Assembly (NCBI GenBank): GCA_015060335.1
Contig: SUYR01000004.1
Location: 60,191-124,190 of the forward strand
Source of the DNA: Bacteroidales bacterium
GTDB lineage: Bacteria; Bacteroidota; Bacteroidia; Bacteroidales; UBA932
Length of the DNA: 64,000 bases
Reading direction: 5' to 3'
Shown here piece by piece: positions 43,125 to 53,032 of the stretch. Under the pieces are notes generated by a model. It had not been told where the DNA came from. It searched no databases and saw only the letters and a program-made list of their open reading frames with translations. The translations under genes were made by a program, and so were the position numbers. Positions within the stretch are counted from its first letter, which is position 1. Each line of letters opens with the position of its first letter.

Positions 43125-43955
43125 CTATTGTCTTGATTCAGCAAGCATTTCGCCAAGTTCCTCTATATCCCTGCATATCAGAGACGGCTGACGAGGGGCT
43201 TTGCGTGCGGTCTCCAATGTAGTCTCACCCGAGAGAACAAGTACTCCGAATGCACCGGCATTGTGAGCCATAGCTATATCTGTATATATCCTGTCTCCTA
43301 CCATTGCAATCTGAGAGGGCTCAAGATTCATCCTTGAACATATGCCGCTAAGCATATTCGGATCCGGCTTGCCTAATGTAACATCCGGCTTTCGGCCTGT
43401 AGCTCCTTCCAGACAACGACATATCGATCCACAGTCAACAAGAACAGTCCTCTGGTCGGTAGGGCAGACAAGGTCCGGATTGGTTGCAAGATAAGTGACA
43501 CCTTGAGATATCCACCATGCAGCACGACAAAGTCTGTTGTAATCCAAAGTCATGTCGAAAGATGCCACAATTATATCGGGCACATCATCAGGATCGTCCG
43601 ATGTCGGGATGAATCCGGCCTCTTCAAACTGAGAGATCATGGATGGAGTTCCAAGAAGGAAAAGCTTGCGGGCAGAGGGATAATTGTTCTTTATGTAATC
43701 AATTGTAGCAATTGTTGTGGTGTACATCTGCTCCGGCTCACAAGGAATACCCATAACATCAAGTTTATGAAGATAATCTGCAAGAGACTTCGACGGATTA
43801 TTCGTCAGGAAGGAATAGGTTATTCCCATATCGGTCAGTCTCTTGAGAAAAGAGATAGTATAAGGGAATATTGTATTGCTCAAGTAAATGGTACCATCCA
43901 TATCAAGAGCTACGTGCCTGATACCGGCAAGCTGGTTCTTCAATTCCTGTGTCAT
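43125..43955 (-). CDS. HAD-IIA family sugar/nucleotide phosphatase (NagD-like)
   Basis: Start placed at the ATG at 43955 (MTQELKNQLAGI), one base after the clpX stop; the track's start at 44033 lies inside clpX. 276 aa. HAD motifs 'VALDMDGTIYLSN' (I), 'FLTNNPSKS' (II) and 'MVGDRIYTDIAMAHNAG' (IV), with the class II cap ('VASFDMTLDYNRLCRA') between II and III, place it in the NagD/PGPase group. Substrate unknown. Likely co-transcribed with clpP-clpX. Confidence 0.88.
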   Translation of the reverse strand: MTQELKNQLAGIRHVALDMDGTIYLSNTIFPYTISFLKRLTDMGITYSFLTNNPSKSLADYLHKLDVMGIPCEPEQMYTTTIATIDYIKNNYPSARKLFLLGTPSMISQFEEAGFIPTSDDPDDVPDIIVASFDMTLDYNRLCRAAWWISQGVTYLATNPDLVCPTDQRTVLVDCGSICRCLEGATGRKPDVTLGKPDPNMLSGICSRMNLEPSQIAMVGDRIYTDIAMAHNAGAFGVLVLSGETTLETARKAPRQPSLICRDIEELGEMLAESRQ

Positions 43956-43956
43956 A

Positions 43957-45159
43957 TTACAATCTGTTCTTTGCATATTCCAATGTAAGGACAAACTCCT
44001 CTTTATTTTCTGACGGGGCATCATACATGGCATCTGTCATGATGCGTTCGCAGATGGAACGAAGTCCACGCGCACCGAGTCTGTTGGCAATCGATGTATC
44101 CACAATCAGATCCAGCACCTCAGGCTCGACGGTAAGCTTGATGCCATCAAGTTCAAACATCTTCTCATACTGTCTCATGAGAGCATTCTTTGGCTCTGTA
44201 AGAATTCTCTTCAAAGCCTCTCTGTCAAGATGCTCGAGATTCGTGATGACAGGAAGACGGCCTATTATCTCCGGAATAAGTCCATAAGCCCTGAGATCCT
44301 GAGCCTCTACATATTGAAGCAGATTATCCTTATCGACTTTCTGCTTTCCAGATGCTCCGAAACCGATCACCTGAGTATTGAGTCTCTGTGCGATCTTCCT
44401 TTCTATTCCTTCAAATGCACCACCGCAGATGAAAAGTATATTCTGGGTATTTACATGCAGGAACTCCTGCTCCGGATGCTTGCGTCCTCCCTTTGGCGGG
44501 ACATTGACCACTGCACCTTCCAGGAGCTTGAGCATAGCCTGCTGCACACCCTCACCGGAGACATCACGGGTAATGGACGGATTGTCACTCTTGCGGGCTA
44601 TCTTGTCTATCTCGTCAATGAATACGATTCCTCTTTCCGCCTTTGCCACATCAAAATCCGCCTCCTGAAGAAGACGTGTCAGAATGCTCTCCACGTCTTC
44701 ACCCACATATCCGGCTTCAGTAAGTACAGTGGCATCGACAATAGTGAAAGGCACATCCAGCAACTTTGCTATAGACTTGGCCATCAGCGTCTTACCTGTA
44801 CCGGTAGGACCGACCATCAGGATATTCGACTTTTCAAGTTCCAGATCACGGGTGTCATCCACATTGTGATTGATACGCTTATAATGGTTATAGACAGCGA
44901 CTGAAAGCAGCTTCTTCGCCCTGTCCTGACCAATGACATACTGATCAAGGAACTCATGTATTTCCTTTGGTTTCTTCAAAGAATCTATCTTTCCAAGCGG
45001 CCTTGAAACAGGCTCAGACACTTCTTCGATATAACCCTGGGCCAACTTCACGCAATCCGAACATATACATGCATCCATTCCCTGCAGAAGAAGAGGAACT
45101 TCCTTCTCACTCCTGCCACAGAACATGCAGTATCTGGTCTGTTTAGTAGATTTAGCCAT
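43957..45159 (-). CDS. clpX: ClpX, ATPase subunit of the ClpXP protease
   Basis: 400 aa AAA+ unfoldase. Zinc-binding domain '[17 protein letters not shown]' and 'CICSDCV' at the N-terminus, Walker A '[16 protein letters not shown]', Walker B '[10 protein letters not shown]', sensor and arginine regions '[12 protein letters not shown]' and '[13 protein letters not shown]'. Hands unfolded substrates to ClpP, whose gene is 3 bases upstream. Confidence 0.97.
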   Translation of the reverse strand: MAKSTKQTRYCMFCGRSEKEVPLLLQGMDACICSDCVKLAQGYIEEVSEPVSRPLGKIDSLKKPKEIHEFLDQYVIGQDRAKKLLSVAVYNHYKRINHNVDDTRDLELEKSNILMVGPTGTGKTLMAKSIAKLLDVPFTIVDATVLTEAGYVGEDVESILTRLLQEADFDVAKAERGIVFIDEIDKIARKSDNPSITRDVSGEGVQQAMLKLLEGAVVNVPPKGGRKHPEQEFLHVNTQNILFICGGAFEGIERKIAQRLNTQVIGFGASGKQKVDKDNLLQYVEAQDLRAYGLIPEIIGRLPVITNLEHLDREALKRILTEPKNALMRQYEKMFELDGIKLTVEPEVLDLIVDTSIANRLGARGLRSICERIMTDAMYDAPSENKEEFVLTLEYAKNRL

Positions 45160-45162
45160 CTG

Positions 45163-45828
45163 TTATCTCTTCTTTGTAAGTATCTCGTCTATCATTCCGT
45201 ACTCGAGTGCCTCCTGAGATGTCATCCAGAAGTCACGGTCTCCGTCAGCATATATCTTCTCTACAGGTTGACCAGAATGCTCTGAAATGATAGTATAAAG
45301 TTCGTTCCTTGTCTTTTCTATTTCCTGAGCTGCAATGAGAATATCAGACGCCTGCCCGCGAGCACCGCCAAGAGGCTGATGTATCATCACTCGAGAATGC
45401 TTGAGGGCCGACCTCTTTCCCTGAGCACCGGCACAGAGAAGTACAGAGCCCATAGATGCAGCCATTCCGGTACAGATAGTCGCGACATCAGGCTCGATGA
45501 TCTGCATTGTATCATAGATGCTCAATCCCGAATGTACCTGACCACCTGGAGTATTGATATACAGAGATATATCGCTCGTACTGTCGCTCGACGCAAGGAA
45601 AAGAAGCTGAGCTGTGATGATATTGGCAACATCGTCATCAATCGGAACACCAAGGAAAATGATCCTGTCCATCATCAGACGGCTGAACACATCCATCGAC
45701 GCTACATTCAGCTGTCGTTCCTCTATGATGGTAGGATTGATATAACCGTCAAGAACTGACTGATAACGATGCATGGTCATAGAGCTGATTCCATGCTCAA
45801 GACGTGCGTATTTATCAAATTCTTTCAT
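45163..45828 (-). CDS. clpP: ClpP, proteolytic subunit of the ClpXP protease
   Basis: Start placed at the ATG at 45828 (221 aa). The track's longer form (45870) reads through the intrinsic terminator of tig and is not coding. Serine protease with catalytic Ser in 'GMAASMGSVLLCAGAQG', His in 'RVMIHQPLGGARGQ' and Asp in 'YADGDRDFWMTS'. The N-terminal 'DKYARLEHGISS' is typical of Bacteroidota ClpP. Forms the degradative chamber for ClpX. Confidence 0.95.
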   Translation of the reverse strand: MKEFDKYARLEHGISSMTMHRYQSVLDGYINPTIIEERQLNVASMDVFSRLMMDRIIFLGVPIDDDVANIITAQLLFLASSDSTSDISLYINTPGGQVHSGLSIYDTMQIIEPDVATICTGMAASMGSVLLCAGAQGKRSALKHSRVMIHQPLGGARGQASDILIAAQEIEKTRNELYTIISEHSGQPVEKIYADGDRDFWMTSQEALEYGMIDEILTKKR

Positions 45829-45838
45829 ATGATCATAT

Positions 45839-45864
45839 AAAAAAGCCGGCTCATGCGAGCCGGC
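45839..45864 (-). terminator. Intrinsic terminator after tig
   Basis: Minus strand GCCGGCTC-GCAT-GAGCCGGC followed by TTTTTT, about 10 bases past the tig stop. It falls inside the track's extended clpP ORF and so decides the clpP start. Confidence 0.9.
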
Positions 45865-45873
45865 CTGCATAAA

Positions 45874-47181
45874 TTATTTCAACTCGCGGAATTTCTCAAC
45901 CGAGATCTTCTTCTTCTTGAGGGTAACCACCTCACGTACTGCAGCGAATGTCTTTTCATTCTCCACCTGGTCGAGGATTCTTCTACCCTGCTCTTCCTGT
46001 GAAAGGATATTCTTAGCGAATGACTCAAGCTGTTCGTCAGGAACATTGTTCATTCCGTACATTGCGAACTGATATGCAGCAAAACCCTTTGCACTTGCAA
46101 GAAGGTCAGCCTCCTCTATCTTCACCTCATACTTGTTCATGAGATAGCTGCGTACCATCTGCCACTTGTAGTCAGCGATGAAAAGATCCCAATCCTTCTC
46201 GATGTCCTCCATTGAGAACTTACCCTCATTCACAACATATACCCATCTCTTGAGGAACTTCTCGGCTACAGTGACATCTGCCTTCTCAAGAAGGAACGTC
46301 TTTGCATCCTTTGAGAAACGGAAATCAGCCTCCTGAGCATACTCGGCACGGATTCTCTCCTCAATCTTAGCATTGAACTCTGCCTCTGTCTTGACGCCGA
46401 ATATCTTTTCGAAAGTTTCCTCAACGAGAGGTGCGTTCACAAATGTCTTGACATTCTTCACAGTCATCTTGAACATAGGATCAAGGTTGGCAAGCTCTTC
46501 CTTGCTGACCTTAAGCATTGACGAACGGTCAGTCTCGTTCTCGAACGCCTCATTAACGTTAACGTCGAGCACATCACCGGCCTTCACACCTACGAATGAT
46601 GCTCTTGCTGCCTCTGCCACATTACGGAGAGCTACATATGTTCCTTCTACCTTCATGTCGCCCTGCTCGAAGTCCACGATGATGAAGTCCTCCTCCTTTG
46701 CAGCCTCACCGTCCTCAAGAGAACCGTACTGCTTGAGAAGATTGTTCTTCATCTCGTTCTTTGCAGCCTCAGTAACTGTTATTGTATAATAAGGAACCTC
46801 ATCAGCAGATGAAAGCTCGAAAGAGACCTCCGGATTAAGAGCAAGGTCAAACTTGAAGTTGAAGTCATTGCCGTCGTTCCACTCGTTCTGGATATGCTCC
46901 TCACTTGGAAGCGGCTCTCCGAGTACGCGGAAATTGTTCTCCTGAATGTAATTGTTAAGTCCCTCAGCAATCACATCGTTGACTGCATCAACAAGAGCAG
47001 TCTGTCCGTACATCTTCTCTACGAGAGACATAGGCACCATACCCTTTCTGAAACCTTTGATCTCAGCCTTCTTTCTATACTCGCTGAGTCTCTTCTTTCT
47101 GCTGTCTGAATAATCCTCCTTTGTAACTGTGAGCGCAAGCTCGAGATTCAGATCATCAATTCTGTTCTGTTCAATTTTCAT
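45874..47181 (-). CDS. tig: Trigger factor (ribosome-associated folding chaperone)
   Basis: Start placed at the ATG at 47181 (MKIEQNRIDDLNLELALT); the promoter at 47235-47265 also fits this start. 435 aa. The ribosome-binding loop is 'KGFRKGMVPMSLVEKMYG' (GFRxGxxP type). A divergent middle PPIase-like region and an all-helical chaperone C-terminus ('MVRSYLMNKYEVKIEEADLL') follow. Binds nascent chains at the exit tunnel. Transcribed ahead of clpP-clpX but separated from them by a terminator. Confidence 0.93.
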   Translation of the reverse strand: MKIEQNRIDDLNLELALTVTKEDYSDSRKKRLSEYRKKAEIKGFRKGMVPMSLVEKMYGQTALVDAVNDVIAEGLNNYIQENNFRVLGEPLPSEEHIQNEWNDGNDFNFKFDLALNPEVSFELSSADEVPYYTITVTEAAKNEMKNNLLKQYGSLEDGEAAKEEDFIIVDFEQGDMKVEGTYVALRNVAEAARASFVGVKAGDVLDVNVNEAFENETDRSSMLKVSKEELANLDPMFKMTVKNVKTFVNAPLVEETFEKIFGVKTEAEFNAKIEERIRAEYAQEADFRFSKDAKTFLLEKADVTVAEKFLKRWVYVVNEGKFSMEDIEKDWDLFIADYKWQMVRSYLMNKYEVKIEEADLLASAKGFAAYQFAMYGMNNVPDEQLESFAKNILSQEEQGRRILDQVENEKTFAAVREVVTLKKKKISVEKFRELK

Positions 47182-47234
47182 ATTTATCTTATTTAATACT
47201 TTTCTGCCTGTGCGCAACGCGCGGAATTAGCCCG

Positions 47235-47265
47235 CAAATTTAATCATTCTGCAGGATATTTCAAA
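47235..47265 (-). promoter_or_regulatory. Promoter of tig
   Basis: Minus strand TTTG (47262-47265), exactly 19 bases, TAAATTTG (47235-47242): consensus in both boxes and spacing. Confidence 0.8.
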
Positions 47266-47268
47266 ATA

Positions 47269-49296
47269 TCATTTCCTGCCCTTTCTCTTAGGATAAGCTA
47301 CCCTTGAATGATGCATCTGCATGAGGTATGACTTGATGACATCCTTCAGAATATTAAGTTCCCTGAGAGAGATATCTGCATTGGACAGCTGACAATCATC
47401 CACCTTTCCTTCAATTATGCGGTCAACCAGAGCAGATATATTTTCCTGAGAATAGTCCTTCAGGCTCCTTGATGCAGCCTCTATTGTATCGCAAAGCATG
47501 AGGATCACCTGTTCCTTTGTAGTCGGCTTGACACCATCATAGTAGAAGTCTGCCACATCCTCGGGATCTCCTCCCTCGTTAAGGTATTTATTGTAGAAAT
47601 ATGCAGTGTTGGTAGTCCCGTGATGTGTCTGTATGAAATCCTTCAACACCTGTGGCAATCCATATTTGTCGGCAAGAGCCAGACCGTCAGAGACGTGTCT
47701 GATTATTTCCTGCGCACTTTCCTTTGGAGAAAGGTCTGCATGAAAACGTACCCCCGGAGCCTCATTCTCAGTGAAGCACTGCGGATTTGCAATCTTTCCG
47801 ATGTCGTGATATAGGGCTCCGGCACGCACCAGAGGCACATAAGCATCTATAGAACGAGCTGCTGCATCAGCCAGATTCATCACCTGAAGAGAATGCTGGA
47901 ATGTACCCGGAGCCTTGTCTGCGAGCATTCTCAGAAGCTTGTTGCTGGTATCACTGAGTTCCACCAGCTTCGACGCCGACACAAGCATGAAGAGCTTTTC
48001 AAACAGATATATGAGAGGATATCCGGCCACAAGCAGAAGTGCACTTAGAGCCATATCAATCACTACAGAGTAATCATGAAGACTGTCAAGCCCCTCTATG
48101 AAGCGGAAGGCCGTCCAGACGAACACCATTACAAAGAATACGATGAATGCAGTGACAAACTGAAGCCAGCCCCTGTTGAACTTCTCGAATACGAATATGC
48201 CCACTGTACCTGCCACAAGATTTATCATGAACAGCTCCACACCGTCCGGAGCAAGAAGCAGCGCAGGTAGAAGCGAAATGAAATACATTATGAAGACCAT
48301 CCTCTTCTTGAAGAAGGCAAGGAGATATAGAGCCACCAGGGCAAACGGAAGCATATAGAACACTTCCGGATTGAACCTCGCAGCCAGAGATGCTCCTATT
48401 GCAGCAATGGAGAACACAAGCAAGAGATAAAGATATTTGTTGAATTCTCCGAAAATCTTCCAGTTGCAGTAATATATGGCGAGGAAAAGGAGGATAACAA
48501 GACATAGTGAGATAAGGATATTACCGACCCATAAGAAAATCGGATTACCATAATATCCCACGCTCGCCTCATATTCCGCCTTATACGAATCCAGAATCTG
48601 GACAGCTTCTGCAGTGACGAGGTCCCCATTGGAAATGATGGTCTGACCAGCCCTGAAGACACCTCTTGTCTTTGATATATTGTCCAGACTTTCCTTATGC
48701 ATTAGGTCAGTAGCCTTCTGGTCATATGTAAGATCCGGCTCGATCAGTCTCGACAGGTCCGTCCTGCTGAACAGAGAATCCATATCAGATCGTCTGACCA
48801 TGGAAGATAGAGATCCATAGAGCTGTTTTCCAGCCGACTCAATCGTATAGACCTCCACGACAGGCACTTTATCGATTCTACGGTCTCTCTGGACTATCAT
48901 CAGTCTGGAAGCAGCAGAATCCTTCTGACCGGGAGCAGCCGACACAACTCCCTTTGAATATATTTCCGTCAGTTCCGAAGCTATTCTCGGACGTATGAAC
49001 TCATACCTTCCGAGATCAGTATTCCCAAGAAGGTCCATCGACCTGCGGAATACCGAAGCATCGTGCCTGTAATATGGGATTACAGACACATTGCTGAGAT
49101 CCTCAGCAAGCTGAAGTTCAGTCTTCAAAATAGGAAAGTCAAACTGAGACACAAGTGTCTCATACATCCAGGTATCACCTTTCTTATAATCATAATTGAA
49201 CTTCGACGCCCTCGGCATCAGGACCACCAGCAAGGCAAGCAGCAACAGAAGCGGAAGGTAAACCCTGAATTTCTTCGGAAAGTATTTCTTCTCCAT
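47269..49296 (-). CDS. 7TMR-HD phosphodiesterase (PgpH-like, probable c-di-AMP hydrolase)
   Basis: Start placed at the ATG at 49296, giving 675 aa. One N-terminal membrane helix ('LPLLLLLALLVVLM'), a periplasmic 7TMR-HDED-type domain to about 265, about seven membrane helices (270-445), then a cytoplasmic HD domain: 'AGALYHDIGKIANP' (HD pair) and 'FIQTHHGTTNTAYFY'. This is the layout of PgpH/YqfF enzymes that degrade c-di-AMP. It lies between gyrB and tig. c-di-AMP as substrate is inferred from the family. Confidence 0.9.
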   Translation of the reverse strand: MEKKYFPKKFRVYLPLLLLLALLVVLMPRASKFNYDYKKGDTWMYETLVSQFDFPILKTELQLAEDLSNVSVIPYYRHDASVFRRSMDLLGNTDLGRYEFIRPRIASELTEIYSKGVVSAAPGQKDSAASRLMIVQRDRRIDKVPVVEVYTIESAGKQLYGSLSSMVRRSDMDSLFSRTDLSRLIEPDLTYDQKATDLMHKESLDNISKTRGVFRAGQTIISNGDLVTAEAVQILDSYKAEYEASVGYYGNPIFLWVGNILISLCLVILLFLAIYYCNWKIFGEFNKYLYLLLVFSIAAIGASLAARFNPEVFYMLPFALVALYLLAFFKKRMVFIMYFISLLPALLLAPDGVELFMINLVAGTVGIFVFEKFNRGWLQFVTAFIVFFVMVFVWTAFRFIEGLDSLHDYSVVIDMALSALLLVAGYPLIYLFEKLFMLVSASKLVELSDTSNKLLRMLADKAPGTFQHSLQVMNLADAAARSIDAYVPLVRAGALYHDIGKIANPQCFTENEAPGVRFHADLSPKESAQEIIRHVSDGLALADKYGLPQVLKDFIQTHHGTTNTAYFYNKYLNEGGDPEDVADFYYDGVKPTTKEQVILMLCDTIEAASRSLKDYSQENISALVDRIIEGKVDDCQLSNADISLRELNILKDVIKSYLMQMHHSRVAYPKRKGRK

Positions 49297-49360
49297 ATGC
49301 AATCAGCAGTTAAATCAAAAACTAATAGTCCGTCCCCCAAGGGAACGGAACTATCAATAA

Positions 49361-51367
<2,007 letters not shown>

Positions 51368-51387
51368 TTATCATTAAATCAATCGGA

Positions 51388-51395
51388 CAAAAATA
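51388..51395 (-). promoter_or_regulatory. -7 promoter box of gyrB
   Basis: Minus strand TATTTTTG with TTGA 19 bases upstream as a weak -33; 36 bases before the gyrB ATG. Confidence 0.55.
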
Positions 51396-51406
51396 GCAAT
51401 TTTTTC

Positions 51407-53029
51407 TTAAAAATTCAAGCATACTCCTGCCGTAAAATTGATGCCTTTTTCCGCAAAGAGAAGATTTCTCTGTATTTCCATATTCAGAAGATTTCCTCCA
51501 CGAAGCCAGAATGACAACATACCGTTCATAGCATACTCGGCATACACACCGAGGTCCGCAAATCCAGGCACCTTAAGTCCCTCTCCATTTGTTCTTGCCG
51601 AAGCAAATACACAATCGACACCTGCGAATATCCTCTTCCTCCAATTGTATGCAAGTTCCACGTCAGCAGTCAATGATGACGGTGCAAACACAGACGGCAA
51701 GGTGATGCCCCAATAGTGAGAATATTCAACCGTACCGTCAAATCTTACACTCTGGAAATTGAGATCCCAATCCAAGGCGGCATAAGCCCTCTGATACGGA
51801 GAATATCCCAAAGCTGGAAGATAGCGGTCATCAAACCACTTCACTGCTGCATCAAGGGGTGCATGTCCTAAATTTGAATATCCGCCTCTGAGATTATAGC
51901 TGAAAAAGCTGGATATCCTGCCTTCGAAACCAAGTTCTGCAGAGATTCTTTCAACAGACGGCTGCATAAGTGTCGTATAATCTCCAAGACTGTATTTAAG
52001 ATCCACATGATGGTTCCTTTCAATCAGGGAAGCGTAACTGTTGAGTTTCTCCCCGCCACCGATATTCATATACAGCCGCATCGCATCGGGTATCACCGCC
52101 ACATTCATGCTTATATCCGGATAGATCACCTGATTCTTGCCGAACTTTCCTGAAAGCATGGCAGCAGACAACCTGAATCCGAGATCAAGATCAATTCTCT
52201 CTCTATCAATCACATAATGCGGCGTAAGATAAAATCTTGCTTGCGTAGATGTCACCGTTCCTGCACAGGAATTCAACTCGATGCCGAGATCGAAGAACAT
52301 CTTGTTGCCGGAGTTGAAACTTGGTCCGAAGCATCCGTCCAGACTGATATCGTGGAGATTCAATGGAAGCTCCGATACGTCTGAGGCAAACCTGTAATCC
52401 AGATCAAGCTTATAGATGAAACTATTTGACCATGAAGATTTTGAAGCAATTGAAAAATACGCATCAAGGGCATTATAAGACCTTGTCTTCATGAAATCCT
52501 TGACAGCTACTCCATAATACGACGCACCAAAATCAAGTGCAGCCTTTTTCCAGTCATATCCGAAATCCGCTCCTGCCTTGGACAAGAGATCATATCCGTC
52601 ATATGCCTCATTACCCATCAGCGGTCTGTACCCACCGACATATGATCTGTGCTGACCATACACATCCACACTGAACGCTCCCTTGAGGTCAGGAGACCAC
52701 AGAAGATCAAATACAGGATGGAGAGTGTATCCTGCTCCTGCTCTGAGATAAAATCTGGACGGAGTCTGCAGATTCGATTCAGGGCGCATATCCATCATAT
52801 AGGGATTGAACTCGTATGAACCTCTGTATGGATTACTGAATACAGAATAGTCGAAATCCAGATCGAATCTGTATAGAGTATCCGGAACATTCATCTCCAT
52901 CACAGGCTTACGCACCTCTATCAGTTTACCCTCATACACACGGCTCACTTCGACTGTAGGGTCAAGATTCTGAGCCTGAAGAGCCGCCGAAATCAGCACG
53001 GCAGCCGACAATATAACAGTTCTCTTCAT
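51407..53029 (-). CDS. Outer-membrane beta-barrel protein paired with a TPR protein
   Basis: 540 aa with signal peptide MKRTVILSAAVLISAALQAQ. No plug domain is visible; the whole mature part is aromatic-rich amphipathic strands ('FYLRAGAGYTLHPVFDLLWS', 'ADFGYDWKKAALDFGASYYG') and it ends in 'GINFTAGVCLNF' with a C-terminal Phe, as BAM substrates do. This resembles the barrel half of a TonB-dependent receptor without the transport machinery. It follows the TPR gene by 3 bases, so the two probably act together at the outer membrane. Function unknown. Confidence 0.8.
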   Translation of the reverse strand: MKRTVILSAAVLISAALQAQNLDPTVEVSRVYEGKLIEVRKPVMEMNVPDTLYRFDLDFDYSVFSNPYRGSYEFNPYMMDMRPESNLQTPSRFYLRAGAGYTLHPVFDLLWSPDLKGAFSVDVYGQHRSYVGGYRPLMGNEAYDGYDLLSKAGADFGYDWKKAALDFGASYYGVAVKDFMKTRSYNALDAYFSIASKSSWSNSFIYKLDLDYRFASDVSELPLNLHDISLDGCFGPSFNSGNKMFFDLGIELNSCAGTVTSTQARFYLTPHYVIDRERIDLDLGFRLSAAMLSGKFGKNQVIYPDISMNVAVIPDAMRLYMNIGGGEKLNSYASLIERNHHVDLKYSLGDYTTLMQPSVERISAELGFEGRISSFFSYNLRGGYSNLGHAPLDAAVKWFDDRYLPALGYSPYQRAYAALDWDLNFQSVRFDGTVEYSHYWGITLPSVFAPSSLTADVELAYNWRKRIFAGVDCVFASARTNGEGLKVPGFADLGVYAEYAMNGMLSFWLRGGNLLNMEIQRNLLFAEKGINFTAGVCLNF

Positions 53030-53032
53030 ATT

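Noticed and set aside
45829-45870. 14-residue N-terminal extension of ClpP in the ORF track
   Set aside because: It reads through the intrinsic terminator of tig; the ATG at 45828 gives the normal ClpP N-terminus.
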